This document shows positions 1 through 8,085 of a DNA stretch of 64,000 nt, piece by piece (the first letter of the stretch is position 1; the number at the start of each line of letters is the position of its first letter). The translations under genes and the position numbers were made by a program. Where the stretch lies: contig NZ_PJZF01000001.1 of assembly GCF_002858675.1 (NCBI RefSeq), positions 585,391 through 649,390 on the forward strand. The letters are read 5' to 3'. The notes under the pieces were generated by a model. That model ran no database searches. It saw only the letters and a list, made by a program, of their open reading frames with translations, and had not been told where the DNA came from. Origin of the DNA: Chimaeribacter californicus. GTDB taxonomy: Bacteria > Pseudomonadota > Gammaproteobacteria > Enterobacterales > Enterobacteriaceae.

Positions 1-894
1 AAAGGCAAATCGCTGGCGCTGTTCTACACCGACTACTTCAAGCGGGACAACAAAAGCGGCGGCGCGTGGATGAGCAACTTCGTTGACCAGTCGAAACTGC
101 TCGGCACCCGGCCGGTGATTTACAACGTCGCCAACTTTGCCAAACCGGCCGAGGGGCAACCGGCGCTGCTCTCCTGGGATGATGTGATCACGATGTTCCA
201 TGAGTTCGGCCATGCGCTGCACGGCATGTTTGCTGACCAGCAGTACCCGTCGCTCTCCGGCACCAATACCGCGCGTGACTTCGTGGAGTTCCCTTCCCAG
301 TTCAATGAGCACTGGGCGGATGACCCAAAAGTCTTTGCCCATTTCGCCCGCCACTACCAGACCAAAAAGCCGATGCCGCAGGAACTGCGCGACAAGATCG
401 AAAAAGCCTCGAAGTTCAACAAAGGCTATGAGATGACCGAGCTGCTGGCTGCGGCATTGCTGGACATGCACTGGCACGCGCTGACCGCCGACCAGCCGGT
501 GCAGGATGCTGACGCCTTCGAGGCCGCCGCGCTGAAACAGGATGGGCTGAACATCAGCTACGTGCCGCCGCGCTACCGCTCCAGCTACTTCCAGCACATC
601 TGGGGGAACGGCTATGCCGCCGGCTATTACGCCTACCTCTGGACGCAGATGCTGGCGGATGACGCCTTCGAAGGCATCAAAGAGCAGGGCGGGCTGACGG
701 CGAAAAACGGCCAGCGTTTCCGCGACCAGATCCTGTCACGCGGCAACAGTGAAGATCTGGAGCAGCTCTACCGCGACTGGCGCGGCAAAGACCCGGAGAT
801 CGGCCCGATGCTCAAAGAGCGCGGCCTGACCCCGGAAGAGGACGCGCCCGCCCCGGCCGCCCCGGCACCGGCGGCGAAACCGATCAGTAAATAA
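1..894 (+). CDS. dcp: Peptidyl-dipeptidase Dcp, C-terminal part (cut by window edge)
   Basis: Dcp is an M3-family zinc metallopeptidase that removes dipeptides from the C-terminus of peptides. The reading frame is open from base 1, so only the last 297 residues are present. The zinc motif HEFGH is encoded at about 199-213, and a second acidic ligand region (RDFVEFPSQFNEHW) follows about 28 residues later. The C-terminal catalytic half, with tyrosine/glycine-rich YRSSYFQHIWGNGYAAGYYA, is intact. The protein ends in an Ala/Pro-rich tail (APAPAAPAPAAK) that is longer than I expect for Dcp. A strong terminator hairpin follows 12 bases after the stop. Family assignment is confident; the N-terminus is outside the window. 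Confidence 0.95.
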   Translation, partial: KGKSLALFYTDYFKRDNKSGGAWMSNFVDQSKLLGTRPVIYNVANFAKPAEGQPALLSWDDVITMFHEFGHALHGMFADQQYPSLSGTNTARDFVEFPSQFNEHWADDPKVFAHFARHYQTKKPMPQELRDKIEKASKFNKGYEMTELLAAALLDMHWHALTADQPVQDADAFEAAALKQDGLNISYVPPRYRSSYFQHIWGNGYAAGYYAYLWTQMLADDAFEGIKEQGGLTAKNGQRFRDQILSRGNSEDLEQLYRDWRGKDPEIGPMLKERGLTPEEDAPAPAAPAPAAKPISK

Positions 895-905
895 GGCGAG
901 CGACT

Positions 906-930
906 ACGGCCCCGCAGGAGGCGGGGCCGT
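906..930 (+). terminator. Hairpin terminator after dcp
   Basis: A perfect 10-bp GC-rich stem (ACGGCCCCGC / GCGGGGCCGT) with an AGGAG loop lies directly behind the dcp stop. There is no long T tract, only GGTTT. The same AGGAG loop recurs in the hairpin at 6042-6070. Confidence 0.7.
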
Positions 931-932
931 GG

Positions 933-997
933 TTTAAGGGCTTGATTTAAGGGCCTGATTTAAGGGCCTGATTTAAGGGCGTGATTTAAAGACGTGA
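933..997. repeat. 13-bp tandem repeat, about five units
   Basis: The unit TTTAAGGGCCTGA repeats with an exact 13-bp step; unit starts are at about 933, 946, 959, 972 and 985, the outer units being diverged. It sits between the dcp terminator and the end of the convergent MFS gene and encodes nothing recognisable. Confidence 0.85.
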
Positions 998-1030
998 GTT
1001 GACGCCGTGGTTTAATGTAGGGCGGAGGGC

Positions 1031-2464
1031 TCAGGCCGCATCCCGTACCACCGGCTCCGCAGCTTTTACGGAAGTGGCCTGCCTTACCCCAATCAGTGCC
1101 ACCAGCGGCACCGGGATAAACATCAGGCAGAGCCAGAATGCGGCCTGCGTGGCCCCGGTTTCGCCGCCCGGCGCATTAATTCCGGCGGCATTGGCCACCA
1201 TCCCGGCCAGCGCCGCGCCCATAGCGCCGGTAAATGACTGCACCAGCGTAATGGATGAGCCGGCGCGGTCTTTGTCCCCGGCCTGGGCATGCAGCAACAT
1301 GCCCGCCAGCAGGTGCGGCCAACCGACGCCCACACCGTAGCCCATCGCCAGCAGCCCGGCTGACAGCCACAGCAGCACCACCACGCCCCCGGCTGAGGGT
1401 GACGGCAACCAGACCAGCAGCAACGCTGTCCCCGCTGCCATCAGCAACGGCCCGGCCAGCATCGCCCGCCGCGCCCCACGGGCACCCAGCCCGGCGCTGC
1501 ACAGTTCGCCCAGCGTCCAGCCCACGGACATCACCGCAAACAGGTAACCGGCCATCAGCGGCGACTGCCCATGCAGCACCTGCAACAGGTAGGGCAGATA
1601 GATATCAAACCCCATGCCGACCATCAGCAGCGCCACCGCCAGGTAAAGCCCGCCCAGCGGGGAGGAGAGCCGCAGCGTGCCCACCGGCAGCAACCGCACC
1701 GCCGAGCGTGACTCAATCCGGCCCAGTACCAGCAACATCACCACCACCAGCACAATCCCGGCAAGATGGGCGCGCACATCGGAGGAGAGGCCGGTGACCG
1801 CTACCACCAGCACCGAGAGTACCAGCAGTGCAAGTTGCCGCCATGCCAGCGGTTCCGGCGGCTGGCGGTGCGCATTGCCGCGCGGCAGCACCCACTGCGC
1901 GCCGAGGATAAACAGTAGCGTCAGCGGCAACATCAGGCCGAACGCCCAGCGCCAGGCGTGCCAGCTGGCGAACACCCCGCCGATCGCCGGGCCAACCAGC
2001 GTGGCAATGCCCCACATGGCCGAGATCAGGGCCATCGCCCGCGTCCAGAGAGCCGGGGGAAACATCAAATGCACCATGGCGTAGGAGAGCGCAAACAGAA
2101 ACCCGCCGCCCAGCCCCTGCACCGTGCGCCCAACCAGCAGCAGCGGCATGGTCGGTGCCAGCGCACAGATCAGGCAGCCGAGGCTGAAAAACAGCGCCGC
2201 CACCGCATAGGCCGGGCGCGGGCCTGCCCAGCGCAGCAGCCGGGTAGAGAGTGCCGCACCCAGCAGCGCCGTCACCACAAACAGCGTGGTGCTCCAGGCA
2301 TACAGCGCCAGCCCGCCAATCTCCTGCACCACGGAGGGCAGAATCGTGGTGGTCAGCAAATTATTGGTGGCATGCAGCGCCACGCCCCCTGAAAGCACCA
2401 GTGCACTGCCGCGCTGGCCGGGGGCGAACAGCGCGCCCCAGCCGGAATGTCCGTTACGTTCCAT
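1031..2464 (-). CDS. MFS drug/solute exporter (DHA2-like)
   Basis: This 477-residue membrane protein has the hydrophobic pattern of a major facilitator with 12-14 segments. It starts with a 20-residue cytoplasmic tail and then has NNLLTTTILPSVVQEIGGL, typical of the first helix of drug:H+ antiporters. The motif-C-like GWGIATLVGPAIGG-type region (AMWGIATLVGPAIGGVFAS) in the fifth helix supports an export role. The start at 2464 is chosen because AGGAGT lies 6 bases upstream. It is divergent from the SufR-like regulator at 2572 across 107 bases that hold a 14-bp palindrome, so it is the likely target of that regulator. The substrate cannot be inferred. Confidence 0.85.
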   Translation of the reverse strand: MERNGHSGWGALFAPGQRGSALVLSGGVALHATNNLLTTTILPSVVQEIGGLALYAWSTTLFVVTALLGAALSTRLLRWAGPRPAYAVAALFFSLGCLICALAPTMPLLLVGRTVQGLGGGFLFALSYAMVHLMFPPALWTRAMALISAMWGIATLVGPAIGGVFASWHAWRWAFGLMLPLTLLFILGAQWVLPRGNAHRQPPEPLAWRQLALLVLSVLVVAVTGLSSDVRAHLAGIVLVVVMLLVLGRIESRSAVRLLPVGTLRLSSPLGGLYLAVALLMVGMGFDIYLPYLLQVLHGQSPLMAGYLFAVMSVGWTLGELCSAGLGARGARRAMLAGPLLMAAGTALLLVWLPSPSAGGVVVLLWLSAGLLAMGYGVGVGWPHLLAGMLLHAQAGDKDRAGSSITLVQSFTGAMGAALAGMVANAAGINAPGGETGATQAAFWLCLMFIPVPLVALIGVRQATSVKAAEPVVRDAA

Positions 2465-2539
2465 CGATGACTCCTGCGTTGTTTTTTGCCTGTCAGAGAA
2501 CAACAGATTGAAGCGCGGCCGGCACTGCGCTAAATTAAA

Positions 2540-2553
2540 CAAGAAATTTCTTG
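2540..2553. promoter_or_regulatory. Candidate operator, 14-bp perfect palindrome
   Basis: CAAGAAATTTCTTG is a perfect palindrome in the divergent region between the MFS exporter and the SufR-like regulator, 19 bases before the regulator start. Its position suggests autoregulation and control of the exporter; this is inference. Confidence 0.5.
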
Positions 2554-2571
2554 GAATAAAGGTGAGCGGCG

Positions 2572-3261
2572 GTGGGGAATAAGTCAAGCGAAAACGTGGA
2601 AAATAGCCAGCCAGCCGATGCCATGCCGCGCCAGCCGGTGGCGGAGCGGTTGATGATGCTGCTGAAAACCCGGGGGCCGTTGCAGGCCGCCGATCTGGGT
2701 CACCTGTTGGGTACCAGCGGTGAGGCAGCGCGCCAGCAGTGCGTCAAACTGGCAAAAGAGGGCTTGCTGGCCGCACAAGCCACCGCCAGCGGAGTGGGGC
2801 GGCCTGTCCAGCGCTGGCAGCTCACGGCGGCCGGTCATGCGCGTTTCCCTGATACCCACGCCGAACTGACGGTGCATCTGTTGCGGATGGTGCGCGGTTC
2901 ACTGGGTGACGCGGCCCTGGAGACGCTGATGACGGTGCGTGAGGCGGAAACCCGCGAAAGCTACCAGCAGGCGATGGCCGGGGCAGAGACGCTGGAAGCC
3001 CGGCTGGCCCGGCTGGTGGCGCTGCGCTGCCGTGAAGGCTATATGGCTGAATACCTCCCGCAGGAGGACGGCAGCTACCTGTTGGTAGAAAATCACTGCC
3101 CCATCTGTGCCGCTGCGGCCAGTTGTCAGGGCTTCTGCCGCAGCGAGCTGACGGTGTTCCGCGAGGTGTTACAGGCGGGGGTCGAACGCAGTGAACACAT
3201 CCTGGCCGGCGCGCGCCGCTGCGCTTATCGCATTATGCCGGCGGGGGCTCCGGCCGTTTAA
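2572..3261 (+). CDS. SufR-like winged-helix regulator with Cys cluster
   Basis: The 229-residue protein has an N-terminal winged-helix domain (residues about 24-75, helix with LLGTSGEAARQQCVKL) and a C-terminal cysteine cluster C176, C179, C185, C189 (HCPICAAAASCQGFC). This layout matches the COG2345/SufR family, whose members bind an Fe-S cluster and repress transcription. The start is GTG at 2572 behind AAAGGTGA. The partner gene is an MFS exporter rather than suf genes, so a redox- or metal-responsive control of export is an inference. A further cysteine at 217 is outside the cluster. Confidence 0.8.
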   Translation: MGNKSSENVENSQPADAMPRQPVAERLMMLLKTRGPLQAADLGHLLGTSGEAARQQCVKLAKEGLLAAQATASGVGRPVQRWQLTAAGHARFPDTHAELTVHLLRMVRGSLGDAALETLMTVREAETRESYQQAMAGAETLEARLARLVALRCREGYMAEYLPQEDGSYLLVENHCPICAAAASCQGFCRSELTVFREVLQAGVERSEHILAGARRCAYRIMPAGAPAV

Positions 3262-3291
3262 CCCGGTGTGATGGTCTATCCTTTGGGAAGA

Positions 3292-3323
3292 GCCCGCCTG
3301 TCGCGTTCCGGCGGCAGGCGGGG
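3292..3323 (+). other. GC-rich hairpin between regulator and esterase gene
   Basis: GCCCGCCTG and CAGGCGGGG form a stem just upstream of the ribosome site (GAGGAG) of the esterase gene. There is no T tract, so it may be a weak terminator or leader structure. Confidence 0.4.
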
Positions 3324-3341
3324 CCACACAGAGGAGCGGTT

Positions 3342-4022
3342 ATGCATCTACAGGAATTCCTGCCGGACGAGGCAACCGGCACGCCGCAACAACTGATGGT
3401 GCTGTTGCACGGGGCAGGCGGCCACCCGGACGATTTGGGCCCGCTGGTGATTACGCTGCGTCAGTACTGGCCGGCGGCGGCGATTGTGGTGCCGGAAGCG
3501 CCGCAGCCTTTTGATGCCGATGACGCCGACCCGGAGAGCCGCCAGTGGTTTTCCGGCCGTGCTATGCGTGAGCAGGATCTGGCGGCGCGGGTCGCCGATG
3601 CCTTGCCGCCGTTGGTGGCGGAGATCCGCCAGACCCAGCAGCGGCTGGGGGTCACCGGCGCACAGACTGCACTGATCGGCCTGGATCAGGGGGCGATTAT
3701 GGCGCTCGAGGCCAGCGCCCGTGACCACGCCCTTGCCGGGCGAGTGGTGGCGTTCTCCGGCCGGTTTGCCACCTTGCCGCAACACGCCGCCCCGGCCACC
3801 ACCCTGCACCTGCTGCATGGCGGGGCCGATCCGGTGATTGAGGTGCGCCATGCCCAGGCCGCGTTTGCGCGGCTGAAAGAGATCGATGCCGACGCCACGC
3901 TGGACATCGCCTGGGAGGCGGGCCATGAGCTGGATGCCGATCTGTTGGCGTGCGCCATTGACCTGTTGCAGAGCTACGTGCCGCAACGCTTATGGCGCGA
4001 GGCGCTGAGCGCCAGATTCTAG
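3342..4022 (+). CDS. ypfH: YpfH-like alpha/beta hydrolase with Asp in place of nucleophile Ser
   Basis: The 226-residue protein aligns from memory along its length with E. coli YpfH, a phospholipase/carboxylesterase-family esterase. It keeps the oxyanion-side LLHGAGGHP (residues 21-29), RQWFSGRA, the acid loop HGGADPVIE and the histidine in EAGHELDADL. The nucleophile elbow, GFSQGAIMALE in E. coli as I recall it, reads GLDQGAIMALE here: residue 115 is Asp (GAT at 3684-3686). An Asp nucleophile is known in haloalkane dehalogenases and epoxide hydrolases but not, to my knowledge, in this family, so the protein is either a changed enzyme or catalytically dead. The start follows GAGGAG by 5 bases. 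Confidence 0.85.
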   Translation: MHLQEFLPDEATGTPQQLMVLLHGAGGHPDDLGPLVITLRQYWPAAAIVVPEAPQPFDADDADPESRQWFSGRAMREQDLAARVADALPPLVAEIRQTQQRLGVTGAQTALIGLDQGAIMALEASARDHALAGRVVAFSGRFATLPQHAAPATTLHLLHGGADPVIEVRHAQAAFARLKEIDADATLDIAWEAGHELDADLLACAIDLLQSYVPQRLWREALSARF

Positions 4023-4132
4023 CATAAGCTACGGAGCAGCCGGATATTTTCCGGTTGGCTATACTGTTGAAACGCCACGCGCCCGGCAGGGCGGCGTGAT
4101 ACCCCACAACCAAGCGACACGAGGAGAACAGC

Positions 4133-4315
4133 ATGGAATTTAAAACCGGGGACATCGTCCAACCGAAAAGCGGCGGACAGAAAATGACGGTCAGAAGCGT
4201 GGACGGTGACAGCGTGGAGTGCACCTGGGGCACAGTAGGCGAGGAGAAATCCCGCGCCTTCAGTGCACAGGAGCTCTCCCCTTACCATGAGGACGGCGAT
4301 TTCGGCGTCTGCTAA
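4133..4315 (+). CDS. Small DUF2158 (YodC-like) protein
   Basis: Sixty residues. The pattern GDIVQPKSGGQKMTVRSV followed by VECTW and a C-terminal F..ELSPY matches the DUF2158 family, small one-domain proteins of unknown function. The ribosome site GAGGAGAAC lies 8 bases before the ATG. Its 3' end overlaps the convergent TIM-barrel gene by 4 bases. Confidence 0.8.
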   Translation: MEFKTGDIVQPKSGGQKMTVRSVDGDSVECTWGTVGEEKSRAFSAQELSPYHEDGDFGVC

Positions 4316-5127
4316 CCCTCAATAGCCAGCGCCTGCCACACGGCGGCGCTGCGGCGGATCTCTGCATCCAGCCGCCGCCGGTCAGCCTCGGTCTGCGGCG
4401 GGGTCATCGGCGTCAGGTGCGGCAGCACCAGCTCAATCGCCACATCACCTGAAAAACCGATCTGCTTCAGCGCCCGGTACTGCGCCAGGAAATCGATGTT
4501 GCCGCTGCCGATCCCGGCCCGGTTAGAGTCAGAAATATGGTAGATGCCCAGCCGGTCACCGGCTGCCAGAATGGCCTGTACCGGTGACGGCTCATTAATG
4601 TTCATATGGAAGCTGTCGAGGATCAGGCGAATCGCGTCACATCCCACCTCGTCCAACATATCCAGGCACTCCCGCGCCGTGTGGATCAGCGGCACCTCAT
4701 AGTGGTTGCACACTTCATACAGCAGGCCCACCTCTTGTTCACGCGCATAGGCCGCCACTTCCCGCACGCATGACACCAGTTGCGCATAGGCATCCTGTTT
4801 TGTGGCCGCCTGCTTGGTCCACTGTGACAGGCCCTGCAACGTCAGCACGCCGCAGCCGGTGTCACGCGCATAGTCCACCAGCGTACGGTAGAAGGCGATA
4901 GCCTGATCGTCTGTGGCCTGCCCGGCGCGCGGCGGGGCGCAGTCCAGCGGATCGATGGCAATTATCCGAATGTTATGCGCTGCCGCCGCCCGTTTTACCC
5001 GCTCTGCCGGGCACTGGCGCGGGTCGCCGCAATACTGTACGCCCGGCAGCCGGAGGGCGGCGGCCTGCGCCATCATCGTATCTACATTGTTGACGCCCAG
5101 CGGCCAACTCACGGTGGCAAGTTGCAT
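4312..5127 (-). CDS. Sugar-phosphate isomerase/epimerase, TIM barrel
   Basis: The 271-residue protein belongs to the xylose-isomerase-like TIM-barrel superfamily (AP endonuclease 2 fold). Metal-ligand candidates are E138 (LLYEVCNHYE), D171 and H174 (LILDSFHMN), H197 (IYHISDSNR) and E232 (VAIELVLP), the spacing of D-tagatose/D-psicose 3-epimerase-type enzymes. It stands alone and is convergent with the DUF2158 gene. The exact sugar substrate is not visible. The protein is slightly short for the family (about 280-290). Confidence 0.8.
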   Translation of the reverse strand: MQLATVSWPLGVNNVDTMMAQAAALRLPGVQYCGDPRQCPAERVKRAAAAHNIRIIAIDPLDCAPPRAGQATDDQAIAFYRTLVDYARDTGCGVLTLQGLSQWTKQAATKQDAYAQLVSCVREVAAYAREQEVGLLYEVCNHYEVPLIHTARECLDMLDEVGCDAIRLILDSFHMNINEPSPVQAILAAGDRLGIYHISDSNRAGIGSGNIDFLAQYRALKQIGFSGDVAIELVLPHLTPMTPPQTEADRRRLDAEIRRSAAVWQALAIEG

Positions 5128-5382
5128 CTTCTCACTCCCTGGTATTTTGCAGCTACACTGTTGAATACGGGCAAAATCCGTTTTGCTGTGATCTGCCCGA
5201 TGAATATGAAATCTTTATGTAAACAAGAGGTGTGATAAAAAACACTCTTTCTACACAACGTGTAAAACTGTTGTAACGCAGTACAGGGTATGATGCCAGC
5301 AAATAAGGCCTCCGCTAACCCTTGATTTCACAATGAATTATTCTGCAACATTGGCCGCTTTCCGGGCCGCAAGGAGTAAACG

Positions 5383-6030
5383 ATGGTGATAAGTGAATGG
5401 GAAATCCGGTTCCAGAACTATATGGCCTCCCGACCAGAGGCAGATAAAGCACACGACATCAATCACTTACATCGCGTATGGCAGAACGCGCAGTTGCTGA
5501 TGCAGGGGCAGGAAGCCAACCGGCTGGTGGTTCTGGCCGCCTGCTATTTCCACGATTTTGTTAACTTGCCAAAGAACCACCCGCAGCGCCACCTCGCCTC
5601 AACCATGGCGGCGCAAGAGACATTAAGCCTGCTGCAAAACGACTTCCCCGATTTTCCCCATGAGCTGTATGACGCCGTGGCCCATGCGGTACGCACCCAT
5701 AGTTTCAGCGCCAACATCCCGCCGCAAACGCTGGAAGCAAAAATTGTGCAGGATGCCGACCGGCTGGATACGCTGGGGGCGATAGGGCTGGCGCGGGTGT
5801 TTTACGTCTCCGGCGCGCTGGGGCGCGACCTGGTAGACCCGGACGATCCGCTGGCGGAGCGCCGCGAACTGGATGACCGCCGTTTCACCCTCGACCACTT
5901 CCAGCAAAAGCTGCTGCGGTTGCCGGCCACCATGCAGACGCAGGCGGGCAGGGCGATTGCCGAGAAACGAACGCGGTTTTTACAGGGCTATATGGAAACG
6001 TTGTGCGCGGAGTTGCGCGGGGCAGCGTGA
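5383..6030 (+). CDS. yedJ: HD-domain phosphohydrolase YedJ
   Basis: The 215-residue protein carries an HD metal-dependent phosphohydrolase domain: H28 (DINHLHRVW), H57-D58 (CYFHDFVNL) and D126 (VQDADRLD). These fit the H...HD...D ligand set. The length and the motif order match E. coli YedJ, whose substrate is not established to my knowledge. It follows 255 bases of non-coding sequence and ends 11 bases before a terminator stem. The ribosome site is AAGGAG 8 bases upstream of the ATG. Confidence 0.85.
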   Translation: MVISEWEIRFQNYMASRPEADKAHDINHLHRVWQNAQLLMQGQEANRLVVLAACYFHDFVNLPKNHPQRHLASTMAAQETLSLLQNDFPDFPHELYDAVAHAVRTHSFSANIPPQTLEAKIVQDADRLDTLGAIGLARVFYVSGALGRDLVDPDDPLAERRELDDRRFTLDHFQQKLLRLPATMQTQAGRAIAEKRTRFLQGYMETLCAELRGAA

Positions 6031-6041
6031 GGCTGCCGGTG

Positions 6042-6070
6042 GCCCCGGCCCGCAGGAGGCGGGCCGGGGC
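6042..6070 (+). terminator. Hairpin terminator after yedJ
   Basis: A 12-bp perfect stem (GCCCCGGCCCGC / GCGGGCCGGGGC) encloses an AGGAG loop. No T tract follows. Confidence 0.65.
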
Positions 6071-6113
6071 TGATCAATCCAGTGACAACATCATCAGCTC
6101 AACGACGGCATCG

Positions 6114-6992
6114 TCAGTTCAGTGACAGCATATAGTGGTAATCCACCTGGGATTGCCTCCACTTGCCGCTGTTCGCTGCCGGCTCCATTTGGATCTGTTC
6201 AATCTCATGGCTGGCCCCCACCTTTTTGCGCAACTCCGGTAACACATTGTCGAACAGGAAGCTGGTGAGCTGGTGGGTTTCCATCATGGTGCCGGAGAAC
6301 TTGATCGACATAAAACAGCCGCCGTCGACAATCACCCGCTGGGTGTCATGGGTGCTGCCGCTGGCGCTCTCCGCCAGGGTATAGCGCACAGACTTGCCCT
6401 CCTGCGCCTCGTTCTTACCGCTCATGATGCTGAAGATCGGGCTGCTGCGCACCGGGGCGTGGCGGAAGGCGTCACACATCAGCTGGTCACGCATTGCCAG
6501 AAAATGGGATTTGCTCTCCGGGGCGCTGCTGCGGTCAAACAGCGTCACGTCATCACGCAGGCGCTTGAGTTGCAACGAGGGCACATTGATGCACTCAATA
6601 TTGAGCTTAAACGGCTCCTCAAAGCGGAAATGCGGCGTCAGCAGTTCCACGTGCCAGTCATCCGAAATGCGGTACTGGTGCGGCGTAATGCCGAAGCGCT
6701 TTTTGAAGGTGCGCGTAAAGGTCTGTTGCGAGTCGAAACTGTAATGGGTGGCGATGTCGATGATCGAATCGTCACTGGTTTTCAGGGCAATCGCCGCTTT
6801 GGAGAGGCGGCGGTTACGCATATAGGTGGCGATATTCATGCCGGTCAGCGCGGTGAATTTACGTTGCAGGTGCCATTTTGAGTAACCGGACTTCTGGGAC
6901 ACCGTCTCGATACGGGGCGCAGTGTCGAGGTGCTCTTCAATCCAGTGGATCAGCTCGTCAATCAAGGCGCGATCTTTATTATATTCCGTCAT
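6114..6992 (-). CDS. Rob-like AraC-family activator with GyrI-like domain
   Basis: The 292-residue protein has an N-terminal AraC/XylS DNA-binding domain with two helix-turn-helices (SGYSKWHLQRKFTALTG, and SFDSQQTFTRTFKKRFGITP) closely like E. coli Rob. Residues from about 130 to the end form a GyrI-like ligand-binding domain, as in Rob. Members of the group activate stress and efflux genes after ligand binding; that two efflux operons lie within 17 kb makes a link tempting but unproven. The ATG at 6992 is chosen by alignment with Rob; the ribosome site is weak, and in-frame upstream ATGs at 7040 and 7094 exist. Confidence 0.85.
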   Translation of the reverse strand: MTEYNKDRALIDELIHWIEEHLDTAPRIETVSQKSGYSKWHLQRKFTALTGMNIATYMRNRRLSKAAIALKTSDDSIIDIATHYSFDSQQTFTRTFKKRFGITPHQYRISDDWHVELLTPHFRFEEPFKLNIECINVPSLQLKRLRDDVTLFDRSSAPESKSHFLAMRDQLMCDAFRHAPVRSSPIFSIMSGKNEAQEGKSVRYTLAESASGSTHDTQRVIVDGGCFMSIKFSGTMMETHQLTSFLFDNVLPELRKKVGASHEIEQIQMEPAANSGKWRQSQVDYHYMLSLN

Positions 6993-7262
6993 AAGGGGAG
7001 GATACTCTTCATTATTGGTACAGGATCCGCGAGGGTTCATTAACCAACGATCGGTGTCGGCTGCCAATTTATTGATTCTGCCGGACGCTGTCAATTATTA
7101 ATTTAATGAACGTTAAATAATTAAGAGGGGTTGCGCAACACCTTGATGGTGGGCGGGGAGCTATGCACTGCGGCGTTTGACCCAGCCGGGGGCGGCAAGG
7201 ATAATGCCCGGGATTCTGCAGGCCTATTTGCAGACGGGCAGACTTCGACAGGACAAAAAAAG

Positions 7263-7955
7263 ATGAACAGAACTGCCACCGCCAAACAACGCGAAGTAAC
7301 GCGCATTGTGGATATTCTGGCGCAAGCCATTGCACAGCACCGCCTCCGCCCCGGCACCCGGTTGGTTGAGGCACACATCGTGGAGGCGTTAAACGCCAAC
7401 CGCAACCATGTTCAGGCAGCTCTCCAGCGCCTGGCGCTCCAGCGTATTGTGACCATCGCGCCCAACCGCGGTGCCATGGTATCTCAGCCTTCGGCCGAAG
7501 AAGCGCGGGAAATTTTCATTGCCCGGCGCGCCATTGAGCGGGCGATTGTGGAGGCGATCACCCCGGAGAAGATGGCGCTGCACCAGCCGCGCCTGCACGC
7601 GCAGATGCAAAGCGAGCGCGCCGCGATAGAGAGCGGCGATCGCCGGGCCATTGTGGGCGCGCTGAGCAGCTTCCACCAGGTACTGGCGGAGGTGGGCGGC
7701 AACATGGTGCTGCGGGAGATCCTCGCCAACCTGATGGTACGCAGCTCGCTGATTGTGGCGCTCTACCAGCGCAATGATGTGCCTGCCTGTTCCTCCGGGG
7801 AGCATCAGGCGATCCTGGACGCGCTGGCGCAGGGCGACGCCGCCGCCGCCGTCAGCCTGATGCTGGAACACCTCAACGTGCTGGAGAGCCAATTGGATCT
7901 CAGCGACTCCGCCGCCCCCGGCCTCACCCTGCGCCAGGCGCTGATGGATTTCTGA
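7263..7955 (+). CDS. GntR-family regulator, FCD subfamily
   Basis: The 230-residue protein has a GntR winged helix (residues about 10-75, LRPGTRLVEAHIVEALNANR) and an all-helical FCD ligand domain (about 85-215) with the family's E..R..E and H..I..AL patterns (EIFIARRAIE, GEHQAILDALAQGD). FCD proteins usually bind small carboxylates, often with a metal. ATG at 7263 is preferred because the winged helix starts just after it; the frame extends upstream without family sequence. No obvious target operon is adjacent. It ends just before a 20-bp palindrome. Confidence 0.85.
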   Translation: MNRTATAKQREVTRIVDILAQAIAQHRLRPGTRLVEAHIVEALNANRNHVQAALQRLALQRIVTIAPNRGAMVSQPSAEEAREIFIARRAIERAIVEAITPEKMALHQPRLHAQMQSERAAIESGDRRAIVGALSSFHQVLAEVGGNMVLREILANLMVRSSLIVALYQRNDVPACSSGEHQAILDALAQGDAAAAVSLMLEHLNVLESQLDLSDSAAPGLTLRQALMDF

Positions 7956-7959
7956 CTCA

Positions 7960-7979
7960 CGCCCGGCATATGCCGGGCG
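7960..7979. terminator. 20-bp perfect palindrome after GntR gene
   Basis: CGCCCGGCATATGCCGGGCG is a perfect palindrome 5 bases after the stop codon. It could fold as a hairpin, but no T tract follows. Confidence 0.5.
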
Positions 7980-8085
7980 CTATCCCATTCCCCCTATGTC
8001 ACATCGCTGTCATCTGCCGTCGCTATCCTGCGGCTTGCCTGCTATATGCTAAGGTTAGTGGCACATGCAAAAACAAGGAGCGCAA

